Positions 46,447 to 60,900 of a DNA stretch of 64,000 nt are shown here, piece after piece. A program made the translations under genes and the position numbers. Source of the DNA: Laccaria trichodermophora (taxonomy: Eukaryota; Basidiomycota; Agaricomycetes; Agaricales; Hydnangiaceae); the NCBI GenBank assembly GCA_018417955.1, contig JACTVC010000039.1, forward strand, positions 368,421 to 432,420. The letters are read 5' to 3'. How positions within the stretch are numbered: the stretch's first letter is position 1; every line of letters begins with the position of its first letter. Below the pieces are notes generated by a model. The model was not told the DNA's origin. It searched no databases and saw only the letters and a program-made list of their open reading frames with translations.

Positions 46447-49400
46447 ATGTCAAGCTCCAAGCCGATGACCTCAAATAGCGGGTGGAAATATCGTCCTGCG
46501 TCTCATCAGAGTCGCCCGTGGACCAATCAGTCGCGTCCAACTACTGCCCGTCCCCAAACTGCAGCTTCAACTCGACACGAAGGAAGCTATGTAATTGCCT
46601 TGCTCGAGGGCCGTGGTGTCTCGCGTGAAGTGGGAATAGCAGCCCTCGACAAGGATACGGGAAAAGTCATGCTCGTTCAGGTTATTTTGACTATTTTCGA
46701 CATCCTTGGCTTCATTCCAACGTAACGCTTCAAGGTGGCTGATTGTCAGACTTACGTGAAGACCCTGCACCAGATGCACCTTCATACTCCGTGTCTGATA
46801 CTTGTACCCGATACGTTTCTTTCCGCGCCAGATGCTGCGCTGGCGCCGTCTGGAAAGAGATCGGTTTCTACTTCGCTCTTGATCGAATACATCGGCGAGG
46901 AGTTTCCTGGAGTACAGGTGGAGTCTGTAGGGAGAAGGTATTGGAACGATAGTTGTGGTGAGCCCTTCTCTGATAATATCTTGTATCAGTGCCAGTAACA
47001 CGCTCTACAGGTCTCGAATTCATACTTCAGCTTTGTGTTGAAGACGACGAACGTGCAGGGACGATATTGGCCGTATCCAACAAGTATGTCGCGCATACAC
47101 CCACATAAAAAAATCTGAATCTGAAACCCCAGGTACTATACCCTCTCCGCCGCTTGTGCCCTCTTCAAATATGCCGAAAGCGCAATGAATGTCCGCTTTG
47201 CAGCGGCCTCTCTTCGAATTCGTTACGTGCCTGTGGATGGCACTATGATGGTTGATCCAGACACTGCACGAAATCTGGAGCTCGTTGGGAACATGTCATC
47301 TAAAAGGTCACAGCATTCACTATTTGGGTCAGCTTCTTTCCCTTCAATCGGCCCATAGAACTAACGCGATTCATGAAGAACTTTAAATCATACGTATACA
47401 GCAATGGCTTCCCGGCTGTTAAGAGTGAACATATTATCACCAATTACTGGTAAGATGGCCCTTACAGGAATACGGAAATAAAGTCTGACCAATGGATCAG
47501 TTCAGCAATCGATTGATGCACGACTTGATGTCGTTCAAGGTAAACAATTCTCTCAACGAAGAAGAAAACAGACGTATAGCATAGACGTAGAGTTCATCAA
47601 CACCGAAGATAGATTCACGAACGTCCGTGACGCCTTGAAAACACTCAACAAAATGGATTTCGACAAGCTCATCGTTTCGGTGTGCACGCTCCCATTCACT
47701 AAATCGATTTTATCTTATCTTACCTCATGTAGCTCGCATCCTCTGAGACTCGCGCCGTTTCGAACGCGAAACCCGCTGCACAGCGTCTTTCTCAGGTCCT
47801 AAATCTGCGCAGCGTAGTCAAGAATCTGCCTCTTTTGAGAAATGCTCTGGCAGGTTCCCGATCGCAACTTTTGGTGATCGTTCATGATGTGTGTCTTTTA
47901 CTTTTTTGTTTATCCCACGCTGACGTTTTCTAGATGCTAGCGGACGAAAGATTGGACGAGATAGAGGCATTGGTATTAGCAAACTTGAACGACGATTGCG
48001 TTCCCACCAAAGTCAGTTCAAGCTGAAGTGTTTTGATCAAGAATTCAATGAAGTCCAGGGTGGTGTTGGTGCGGTGAACGCCCGTGTATATGCTGTCAAG
48101 GTAAAATGAACTTTTGAGCAACCTGGTACTCAGCGCTGAAGTGTTGTAGGCTAATTGTAATCGACTGCTCGACGTCGCACGAGAGACGTACAAGGAAAAT
48201 GTTGGGGATATATACCAACTCAACCGAACGGTTTCGGAAGAACATAGTTTACCACTGACTCTCGTTTATAAAGAATCAGGATTCGTGTTTGCGCTGAAGA
48301 AGGCTGATCTCGACGGGGAATTGCCCAAGGGCTTCTTGAATGTGACGTTTACTAAAGGGAGGTGGATGTTCACGAGCATGGAATTGGTGAGTCGCATCGA
48401 ATCTGTAGGATAAAATGATGATCATTTTGAGAGCAGAAAAAAATGAACGCGAGGATGAAGGATGCTTTGGATGAGACGATGTTGCTTAGTGATAAGTGGG
48501 CACCGAAGTTCTTTCGTTTTGAGGCAATGCTAACGTATTTCACTCAGAATAATACAAGACCTCGTCGCGGGGATCGTTGCACTTATTGGAGCCCTGTACA
48601 AGGCCTCCGAAGCGGTAAGTTTTGTCCCAAAACTCGGAGTTTGTTTGCGATGCTTTCTAGGTCGCCCTCGTCGATATGCTTTGGTCTTTTGCACATGCAT
48701 CGATCAGTAAGTGTCATTTCAGAGTCGATCGCTTTCGCACCTTTGATCATTGTTCCAGTGCGAAGCTATGGTCTGAGTATTTCTATATCTCAACATTTTC
48801 CGTAACATGAACATCTTTGAAGTGCGGCCTGAATTCACAGGGACGCTAGCTATCAAATCAGGCCGCCACCCGATCATGGAAACGTTTTATCATGCGGGCA
48901 CCCTTGTTTCGAATGACGTTTATTGCGATGATTCGTCTTCCTTTCAGATTATTCAGGGACCGAAGTACATTCACTTTTTCTACGCGTTTGAACTAAGCCA
49001 GTGTTGTTGAGTTTTTGTCTTTTCAAGTATGTCAGGTGCGGATGAATTGCCTTGGATTTCAGTACAATCAACTAATAGCGGTTTGGATAGGGAAAAGCAC
49101 CTATTTGAGGCAGATCGGCCTCTTGACCGTTATGGCAATGTGTGGATGTTTTGTCCCAGCAGAATATGCCAGTTTTCGGTGCGTGTTCAGTTGGAGAGAG
49201 GATTCTCGCATCTTTAGACTCTCATAGAATTCATGATGCCATTTTGACGCGTCTCTCAAATGACGACGACATGGAGAAGAATCTGAGCACATTTGCAAGC
49301 GAGATGACTACTTCTGCCATGATTCTTGGTTAGTAGTCCATTTTGCGATAGGCAACTGGGCTGATGTTTCTTGCTGCAGGTCTTGCTACGCCAAAGTCCC

Positions 49401-50289
49401 TTGTTTTGGTCGACGAACTGGGTCGAGGAACCTCTCCAAGGGAAGGTATCGGAATTTCTCATGCCATCGCTGAGGGTTTACTTGAGCTCAAGGTAGGTCG
49501 CCAGTTTTTATGGTTACTACAAGATGATCATTTTCATCAGTCGTTCGTGTTTTTTGCGACGTGAGTTTTCTATCAGTTGCGCTCAGTGATGGCGTAAACG
49601 TGCACAACTGCAAGACACTTTCACGAGCTCACCACAACTTTATCCCGTCGGCCTACAATCGTCAAGTTTGTCATTACTTTGATCGTTTACCTTTCCTCAA
49701 CTTTTCTACGATAGCCTTCATCTCTCAGTCCAGGTAACCAGCAAACCTATCGGCGATTTTTTTTTTGTCCTGACGTCAAACAAGCGAGCAAGACAGTCCT
49801 CATCAAATTTTGGATTGACGTTCCAATACAAGTTGGTGTTTTCTCTATTTTTGTGCTACCTCTAGCTCAGAAACCAAAGGATTCGTGACGGTATTTCTGA
49901 CGAAATTAGCCATTACGGCCTCGAACTCGCCAGGCTTGCGGATCTTCCTGCTGATGTCTTGTCCGAGAGTAGGAGAGTTGCTGAACATCTAGCTGCCCTT
50001 CAAACAAGACATGAAACGGAGAGCGAAAGCTCCAAAATTGCCCTACGGCGCAAAGCCTTGCTAAGGGTAATTGTCTGCTGCGTTCCTTTGCTTTCATCTG
50101 TCCTTGTCGACTTCTTGCTCTTGGAGGCGCGCCAACATTGCTCGAAAAAGGCTGATTCTGGACTTTTTCTCTTAGCTTCGTACTCAGCTCACTCAGGCTT
50201 TGGAACATTCTGCTCTCCCGGATCGAGAGTTGCTGGCGTATCTCGGGCGATTTCAAGCTGACATTGCCAAGGCCTTCTTGCCGACTTAG
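46447..50289 (+). CDS. MSH4: Meiotic MutS homologue Msh4
   Basis: Msh4 with Msh5 stabilises recombination intermediates and promotes meiotic crossovers; it lacks the mismatch-recognition domain, as here. A Ser/Thr-rich N-terminus leads to [20 protein letters not shown]. The ATPase region, after splicing, gives [20 protein letters not shown] (Walker A), [12 protein letters not shown] (Walker B) and the MutS core block [17 protein letters not shown]. The Walker A NMSG residues come from an 8 nt exon (49028-49035) between introns 48965-49027 and 49036-49090. The protein ends [10 protein letters not shown]. Many short introns occur; those between 47000 and 48800 were not all resolved. It is divergent to VPS27 across the pheromone unit. 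Confidence 0.92.
49028..49035 (+). other. 8 nt micro-exon in MSH4 Walker A
   Basis: The sequence TATGTCAG is flanked by AG and GT. It joins the preceding CCG AA to the following GG AAA AGC to give P-N-M-S-G-K-S, exactly the MutS P-loop. Without it the loop would lack Met-Ser and the frame would shift. Confidence 0.8.
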
Positions 50290-50498
50290 AAGAACTCGTT
50301 AGATTAATGAGATGATATTCCTGCGACTATACGATGCAACATTGTAGTGATAGCGGTGGTGTACATACTATGCGTGTGGGTGTGGTATACAATGTGGCTT
50401 GCTGTGTGTATGTAAACATGTGTCAAAAGTCGAAAATGCGAAGAGACCTCCTGGGCGAAAAAGAGAAAATATGGCGTCTGCCCCGATATAAGTGAGGC

Positions 50499-51085
50499 TC
50501 AGGGTGCAGCGGGGAAACCGGCTTCGCGCAAGAGCTGTCGCACTTGGGGCGTGTCTGGCTTCAATTCCGGTTCCAGGCCAGGACAGAGGACGGTTTTGAC
50601 AGTCTCGCCTCCAATGATATACTGAACCACATATGAACGGAATACTCCCTGGTGTGAACGGTTAAACGATCGGACTATATGGCAAGACCCAAGTGACAAA
50701 CCTTGGTAGTATAATGTGTCTTATCTTCTGTTACAATGTAACCCTGTCGCCAAGTCGGGACGGGCCTCTTTTTACTAGAGCTAAGCACCCAGACCGGAGA
50801 ACCGGGCTGAGAGACGAATCAGATGGTGCTTGATAATAATAAAAAACGAAAATAAAAACGTACGCGAGCATACCAATGAAAGGTCTCTTCGAGAGTGTGT
50901 GGGTGGACATCTCGGAGAGTATCTATGATATGAGGGTTCACCTCTGGGCAGACCCAGTTCCGCATGTCGTCTGCGGAACCCCAGTTGTAGGGTTCCTCTG
51001 GAGGAGGTGGGGTCTCGGACCTTTCGCGAGATGGTGAGGTCATAAAGTTTTGGGGATTGGTTTCCTTGGAGTTTCGGAGTTTCAT
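50499..51085 (-). CDS. Small hypothetical protein
   Basis: Exons on the minus strand are 51085-50864, 50806-50702 and 50648-50499, giving 158 residues. Splice sites, phases and a continuous protein-like sequence support a real gene: a Pro/Glu-rich N-terminus, then MRNWVCPEVNPHIIDTL, then GSPVWVLSS and PTWRQGYIVTEDKTHYTTK, then LCPGLEPELKPDTPQVRQLL. The middle has the look of a small SH3- or Tudor-like beta domain, which is a guess. I do not recognise the family. It lies between the 3' end of MSH4 and RVB1, transcribed away from RVB1. Confidence 0.7.
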
Positions 51086-51590
51086 GGTAGATAGTAATGT
51101 AACGATGCTAGGAAGTGTGTGTGTGTGGGTCCGCGATGATGAACGAGTGGGCGGTTGGGTGCCATTTTATAGCATTCCGAATAGCCAGCGAGAAACCGTT
51201 TCTTCATTCTTGGTGACTCGAGAGGACAAGGCGAGACAAGGCGGGACCCTGAACACGCAGCACATGAGGCCTAGGATCCATCAACCATGACAAGTTGACA
51301 ATAAGCAGGAAGCTAAGAAAAGGATATTAAGCTTGTTGTGCATATGGTGCTGTCCATAAAGGCCATTTTCCAAAGATGGCGTGGCACAAAGGAATGGAGG
51401 CCTTTTGGTTTTGACTTTACGGAATGTAAAGGACGCCATGATGGCCGAAAGATAATCGCAAGTGATGAATTGGAATGAAGGACATTCGAAAAACAAAAGA
51501 CGGTTGTTCGGGGATGACGAGAACGTTGGCAAGGACGTTGACGATGGCTTTGTTCTCTTTTAGCTTTATTTGTTGTTCTCTGCAAGCGCT

Positions 51591-53274
<1,684 letters not shown>

Positions 53275-53456
53275 TGGTAGCGCTGGCCGTGTCGGTCCGG
53301 TTGAAATAGATTATAATTTTTTTCTAGGATCTGTTCTTCCTTGAGCCCTTGACCCACCGCTGAGCAAATTTTGGGTTCAAGAATGAACCATGGTCGTCAA
53401 CCTGACTATTTAGTGCCTGGGTGGTGAGCTTCACCGTGCCCCAAACAATTTGCGAA

Positions 53457-54068
53457 ATGGCCCCAACCTTGTTGGCTGGAACAAATAGGAGCAACCCCTT
53501 GGACTATGCGTTTGTCCCCAACTACTCCCGCATGCCAGCGCGCTGGGAAAGTATAAACGATGACCGAAGGATCCTCATCTTTACGGACGGCGCAGCGCCT
53601 AATAATGGACGACCTGATGTACGCGCAGGCTGCGGCGTTGTGACTGGCCCTTCGCTCGACTCTCGTCACTTGTTCCGACTGGAACCTGATGTTTCTCATC
53701 AATTGACTAGCAATCGCGCAGAGTTACGCGCCGTTGAAGCTGCAATCGAATTTGATTGGAAAATGGAGGGTATAAAGACGATCGTCATCGCAACAGACTC
53801 GGAGTATGTGGCGGAGGGTGCTTCATTGTGGATAAGGGTATGGCGAGATTGGAGCGGTCGGTGGGTCGTACAGAAGGCAAATATGGATTTGTGGGACCGC
53901 CTGATGAAGGCGATAGAAGACAAGGAAAGGGAGGGAATTCGTGTTGAGTTCTACCTGATTGACAGGGTATGGAATCTGGCGGATTTCTACGCCAAAGCAG
54001 CAGCAGTGAGTCTTTTTATTCTTGGTATGTTCAGAAACGGTTACACTTCACTTCTGTAGGATTACTAG
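53457..54068 (+). CDS. RNase H-like domain protein
   Basis: Exons 53457-54005 and 54060-54068 give 185 residues. The RNase H fold and acidic residues are visible: ILIFTDGAAPNNG (first Asp), TSNRAELRAVEAAI (Glu), VIATDSEYV (second Asp) and RVWNLADFYAKAAA (final Asp). The start is the first ATG of this frame in the domain's context; the frame is open 12 codons further upstream without another ATG. Such stand-alone RNase H genes are numerous in mushrooms, and their role is unknown; descent from retroelements is possible. A C-terminal duplicate fragment follows at 54530. Confidence 0.8.
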
Positions 54069-54412
54069 AAGAACCCCTCGCGAATACTGCCAGCGAGATT
54101 CATCCCAAGTGAGAAGTGCTTGGAGACGCTTTTTAGTTGAATGACAAATGCTGCTACGGGGTTGACATTGTGCTCCCCAGTGTCGACCACTACCTGAAAA
54201 CTTCGCTCGTTCATATGAACTACTTGTCCCCGAAAGTTGCATCTTCGACAAACTCATCCTCATCCACAACGCTATGCACAGCTTTCATCAGTCTTGTTGT
54301 GAGGACACCTTGACGCTTCAAATCCAGCAGCTTTGCCACAGCACTGAAGATAAATTTTGACTTTCGACGGCTGAAATGTGCATCAAGCCTACTCCTGACC
54401 ACGCTAGCTAAG
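54069..54412. other. Unassigned stretch
   Basis: A 60-codon minus-strand frame (54402-54220) reads like protein (KFIFSAVAKLLDLKRQGVLT, then VVDEDEFVED), but I see no family and no partner exons. Nothing else is supported. Confidence 0.3.
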
Positions 54413-54680
54413 ATGGACAGGATTAGAAAAAATGCTACACATCATGCACGCAATACATTTTGGTTACAACCACTGCCAGTGTTTTCATTGGCCCAGGCCC
54501 GACCTGGTGGGTCAAGCAAGTCAAGAGTGTCTCTGCACATGGATCTCTGGGATAGGCTCATGACCGCGATTGAAGCTTGGCAAGCTGAAGAATTTCTTGT
54601 CATGTTCTATGCAATTCGACGTGATCTGAATCGTGCTAACCGTTATGCAAAGGAAGCAGCTGTGAGTGTCACCAATTCTT
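54413..54680 (+). pseudogene. Partial second copy of the RNase H-like gene
   Basis: MDLWDRLMTAIEAWQAEEF followed by RRDLNRANRYAKEAA matches the C-terminal quarter of the preceding RNase H-like gene (MDLWDRLMKAIEDK, then NLADFYAKAAA). The first three acidic motifs are missing, and the last Asp is replaced by Asn (NRANRY), so no catalytic activity is expected. A donor-like GTGAGT follows, as in the parent gene. It is a duplicated, decayed remnant. Confidence 0.65.
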
Positions 54681-54964
54681 GAACGTCGTTGGTCAAAGAT
54701 TTAGGTGACATATAATTATCAGGACTTGGGGGGCCAATGTCCTTTATTGAGGGGAAGTCTGCCGCTTTCCGAAGTAAACCTGTCCTTCCGCGAAGACTAT
54801 CAGTAGCCGTGAGGAAACACGATCAGTTGTATGTGTCTCAAGTAATGACACGCGCGTTGGGGTGTCATGGCGAGTTTTTGGGAAGATATTTGAGATGTGT
54901 AAACGTTCAAAAATACAAGATTCATAGGCTATGGTCAAGACAATAGTGATGAATGATATTGATC

Positions 54965-57900
54965 TTACGCATAGTCAAGGTACATCAAATCCTCGTCATC
55001 CAAATTCAACTGGGGCTTCTTCTCTTTCTTCGCACTCTTCCGTACTGGTTCCCTCACACTCTTGTAGGCTATGTCAAGATAGAGTTGAGGATCTTCGGAC
55101 CCTTTGAACGGGAATGTTCGAAGGAGGTTCACCGCTTGGCTGATGTGGACTTTTAGACTTGTCAGGTCGTGGCGGCGATGAACCTCTGCAGTGGGTTCGA
55201 GTGACTTCAGCATTTGCTTTACTCCTTTGTGTGCATTGCTAAAGAAATGTCAAGTAAATTTACTAATCATGGAGGAAGTTGGCCCACACGATCAGTGTTA
55301 GCTGGGAGTTTAGGTCATCCCATGCTTCGTTTTTTATGTCCCCGCCTCGAAGCAATTTCTTCGTTTCTCCTTTTTTAGCAAGAACAGCTACTTGGGCAGC
55401 ATCCAGACATGCTAGGACATGCGGGAGCGGACCTAGGAAGTAGAACTTATATCGAGACCTCCCCCATTTGTCCTTCTTGACCACGTCCAGGCATATGGCA
55501 AAAAAATGGCGGCAACGACCAGACAGCCTGTCCTCTTCTCTCTCCTTTTGTCTGGCAAGGCAGCGACGGAATGCTCGTTGGAGGATGCATGCAGCATGAA
55601 GCTCTTCTACTTGTTGCGAAATATCCTCAATGACAATGCTGTGGTCCGTTTCATACTCTGTAGGACCTTCGTGAAAGTCGTCAATAGGATCAGCGACATC
55701 GTCTTCGCGTCCCTCGTTTAGCGGCTCCGAGACGACGTCCAAGGTATGTTCTCGACTGTTAAGTATGGAAGAAGGGAGTTTGTATCCAAGATTGAGAGGG
55801 TCCGCGTCATGCTCTATAGGATCTTCGTGAACATCGTTGTCGACAGGATCAGCGATATCATCTTTGCTTCCTTCGTTTAGCGGCTCTGAGACGACGTCCG
55901 AGGTCAGTTCTTGACTTTCAGATATGGAAGAAGGGACTTCGAGTCCAGATTGCAGGAGGGCCGGGATATCTTCCACAACTGAGTATACAATCCTACGCAA
56001 GCCTCGATGCTCCTGTATGGGGAGAGCGATCCGAGCTGCGTGCTGAAGATTGACCATTTCATCCAACGCTGACCCTTGCATCGACTCCCTAACAGCAGAT
56101 GAAATTTCCCACCAGTCACGCGCGCCGACATATCTAACGTGGATGAGAGATTAAAGGGTTATGAAAACACTGGCATCAATCACCTTTCGTAGAGGGGGGA
56201 GAATGGGGGCTGGCCAAATCCATGCATTGCATTTGAAACCCTCCAAATCTGGCTTCTGAAGGCCATGACCCTAATATTATAGCCCACTGGGACAAGGCAA
56301 TCATGTTCCAATGGGTAAAGTGAACTTGAAATTCTGAACTCACGAAGTACCAAGACACGATAACTAAGATTCGGTTAGATGGAGTTCCAAGGCGGTTTAA
56401 GAGGAACGCACAGTCGGGCGATGAACATATTGCGAATGGGAAGTTCTTCTTTTGTTAATGGTCGTAATTCGGGCCCAAATAACAGGTGTTCTGTTTTAGG
56501 AAATCAGTTAGAGGTAGAACGTTGAACTTCGGCATACCGGAACCAATTCCCGTATAAATATCTTTTATGAGATCTCCCAGGATAGGAGGAAACAGCCAAA
56601 ATTTGATTGTCTTATCAGCGGCTTCACCTAGGCTAAAGTTGGCTAGAGCCTTGGAAAGCCAGCTGCGAAGGAGAGTGACGTCGTGCAAACCCCCTGTTCC
56701 TTGGACACGATTGGCAAAAATCGCTAAAGTACAGAGATGTTCGATGTAGGTGCAAAGAACACCAATCTCTACAGGCAGTCGGTTTTGCATAATTTGCCTG
56801 GATTTGAATAAAAATTCTGATTCACAAAAGCTAGAGTGTAAAAGTACTGACTTGATGAACAAAGTGCCCACGAGAACACTCCAGGGTTTGCTATTTTGAT
56901 AGGAGGACAAAAGGTCCAACAATGAATTGTAGTCTTTAGGTTTTCGAAGGTACTGTGGCGGGATTAACTTCGAGCGATACAAGTAAAATTGCGCTTCTTT
57001 CCCGTTGAGGGTAAAACTCAAGTCTGTAGTCTGCATGACTTGGGTCAGCAACTGGGTCTCCATATGCGATGAAAATTCAAGATTATGTGCCAATTCGCGA
57101 ATCCAGGCAATGATGATCTGGAACCCTGTTTCAAAGCCGCCGGAAAGCTCTTGCTTTAAGCTGCTTATTGTTCCAAACTTGTAAGCCGGGGGATCGAGCA
57201 GTGCATCATACAGTTTACCGATCCAAAATCTTGGAAAAAAGAACTATTAGGAACCATCAGTCCAGGACCAAATGTGAATGCTCATACGCTCGTTGTGAGT
57301 TGCGCAACGCGGAGGGGTAGTTAATACCACTGTGGTTTATTGTCTGATAAATCAGTACTTGATATATATGCGCCTGAATCCAGGTATTGTACCAAACGTG
57401 GTTCGGCACGATGTGGTCCTCTGTGCACTGATCCGATTTGACACAGTTCCCCAGCACATGTAGTGGGCAGGGAAAAAGGGCTTTTGCTCTGCGGCACATC
57501 TCATTTTGACTGGTAACTCGTTCTAGCAGGCGCTCGGAAAGTGCGTTGCGAACAATGCGAAGCAATTTTTTGATTGGGACGATGGCATCTCTTGAACCTT
57601 CCATGGTAGACGCTGTATCAGAAGTAGCCTTTTTATGCAAGAAAGTCCCATGCGGGACCATGAAAGCAGCATGGCCATGGGGCCGGAGTCCGAACATTTT
57701 CCAAACATGATTGTTAGTGCGAGGGTCCGCAAAAAATGCCATATCATGAAGTTGTTGAACATAAAGGGAAAATGGCCGCAGGGTAGCTGTTAACGAAACA
57801 AGGTCCATGTTTTGCAATGCCTCGGGTTCTGAGAAGTGATAATCGAGGGAAAGCAACGCAGCAGACATATTTTGTCGCTCAAAAAATGCATCAGCAAGGG

Positions 57901-60900
57901 AGACTAGATTCTTGAATGTTCGGGAGGAGATCGCTTTGAACAACTCCATCTATAATGAGTAGGCTGAGTATTGAATAGATCCATATTGAGCATAATTGCA
58001 ATGTACCTCGTCGTGTTCGTTTGGGCTGAGTAAAGATGGGTCTATTGAATCAGCATAGCGGAACAATTTGACGACAACGTCAGTCGAAGATTTTTTACTC
58101 CCCAGGGAAAATTCCCGCCACAAGCCTTGCAGGATGCAGTGGATGACCCGTTGTGTGTATTGGCTTGGGTCACTTTTATCCTCAAGGAACAACTCCAGTG
58201 CTTCAATTATGTGACCTTCCAACAAGTGGAGCTCGGCTGCGTCAGCCACTCGTCCGAGGGACACCAAAAGTTCTACTTGTGCTTCATAGAAGTTTCGTTC
58301 GCTAAGGTATTCAAGCTCTTCCTCTATTGAGTCAAACAATTTGTGTGCTTTCCTGGTGTGTATATTGGGTTACCGGTGTAAAAAAGAGATGGGATGACAT
58401 ACTCGAATTCCTTCACGGTAAAATATTTCAGACGCGCTGCTTCCTTGATTTGTTTGACAACACTTTTCTCAACCTTCTCTGGATGCTTGGTGATGACGTC
58501 GATTGCTTCATCAAACATTGCTGCTTTTCTGAACAGCTGCGCTGCATTTGTGAAACACTTGGCAAGGAGATAGGCCCTAGCAGCCTCTGGAAGGTAAGTC
58601 AAAGCACCATGGGGACTGTCGCCTGCGTTCTCAAAACATTCAGCAGCGGCACGATAATAATCTTCTGGTGCGTGGATTGCTTCCTTAGCACAAGAGAGAA
58701 ACGCCCTTGATGCGTTTGCAAAAGCTTTCATGCGGTGTTCAAAAACGGCTCGAGGGGGTCCAGTTGAACAGCTTCGGGCGATTTCACGCAACTCGTACGC
58801 ATTTGCTACATCAGCAGCATGGTGGAGTGATGCTTTCTTATAGGCATACCGAGCTTGTGCAAATTGTTCCTGATCGAAGAAGTCCTTTGCCCTTATTTCC
58901 CAATCCTCGGGAGTAGATTCTACTGCGAGATCGGTGAAACGGAACTCAGAAACAGAGTCATTGACAAGATCACGGCATGTCCAAAACACCTGTATAAACT
59001 GTTAACATCCTCAGGCTGTATCGATGCAGAACACACACCTTCATTGGATCAGCTTTCAAGGATGAATCTACTATCCACAGATTGTTACGGGCCCTCGTAA
59101 TTGCAACGTACAAAAATTTCAGCTAGAAGAAGTGAGTAATACACAATTTAGGAATCATCTAAGACACCTTACTTCTGAACAAATAGGTGCATGTCTCATT
59201 TCGTCGAAATCGGGGACAGGCACACTGACATCGACAGCGTTGAGGATGACTCGCCACTGCAACACATCAAGGTTCGAGTCATGAAAAAAGTTATAGAGGA
59301 CAACCTGGGGATTGCAAGATTGTCTAGACATTCAGTATCTCCGAGAATCCGATATGGCGACTTACATCATTAAATTCCAGGCCTTTGCTTTCATAGAGGG
59401 TCCTTGGGAGCGTCATTTGCCAAAACCGCATGGCGTACAAAGTTGCTTACAGAATTATGCCAATTGACCCAACCTGACTACGAAGACGCTCTCGGGCCAC
59501 CTCGTCCCGTACCAGGACGCCTAAAAAGGTTGAACAAGACAAGAAGCTGCGAGTAAGTTGAAACAAACATTGGTGTGCTCCAAGTTCGATCTCAGCTTCA
59601 CTGAACAAAGATAAAATTGATCTCATCACGTATACGAGGCATTCGACTTACATTGTTTCTTGGAATGATCGCTGCTGATGAGCGTTAGAGATTATACGAG
59701 ATGGTAGCGGATTGAACAAACATGACAAGGCGTATTAATGATTCCGCTGCTGAAAAACGTAGGCTTAGCACCATCCACTATTCCCCTTTCAGGAGATAGA
59801 ATGTCGATAGAGTAAGGCCAAAATTGCGAGATCAAGTCAATCAACGAATGGGCACAGTTTACGATGCCTCCATGAGATCTGTAGTTGACAGACAATTGAA
59901 ATGTCCTTGGGGGTTCTTGAATTAAATGCTGGCTCTCTGACGAAGATTCTCGTTGTTTCTAACATAAGGTTTTTGGGAAGGAATCGTGAGACATGAAAGG
60001 TCATACTCGAAGCATGTTGGAACGAACCTCCACTCTGAAAAGAAATGCCTTGAGATCATTGATACGAAAAGAACTTCCAATGGATATCGCTTGTGCAGTG
60101 TCTCCGGCCCAGAACAAGCCGTTGGGATTACGACAAAGTAATCTTAATACTGTGGTGGATTGCTGAGGCTAGGAAGACTTTTGAAAAGATAATAAATATT
60201 ACGCAGAGCATCAACGAGAAGATTGTCCTGGGCTTCGTCGACGTATCTAGGTGAAGACGGTCACCAAATAGCACAGAGCAAAAGGCGTACAAGACACACA
60301 AACGGTCCAACTTCCTGCCGGGAACACCATACTGGCTCAAACCTGCAATGATTGTGTGAGTTCTGGGCACAGAGACGTGGTCAAAGGAGTCCGATCATTT
60401 AAAGTACCACCCCAAACCTTTCGGCCGCATCGTAATCACCTAGGATGGCCTTTTTCCGACGGTAGTGAAGAAAGATGTCGTAGATAGTTGTTCGTCGTTG
60501 TGCGAACGTTGGCTGAGTTCGGGAGCTGAGGTGTTCATAGGAAGTTCGATCCATAAACCCACGATCAGTGGAGACTGTTTCTTCAGAACCACAGATGACG
60601 CCTATAACTCAACTGAACTCTTACGACAGGCACTAGCGAGAATATTGCGCACCCATGATCTCATTGAACACCAAGGCCGAATCTTGACCAGATAAATGAG
60701 AGAGAGCATGGTAGTAAGCATGTTAGTGACATACCTAACCCCTTCGTTAACGATTGGGGGAAGTGAGACCAATACTCCGATTTGAACCTTTGGTAAGTTA
60801 TTCTCTCCCTTGAACGTAAAACTTTCCTGCCTGGGCTGCTGTTTTGTATTTGGATGGGTGGAATGAGAACCTCAGACTTTACCGTCGTTGTTGTATTGCT

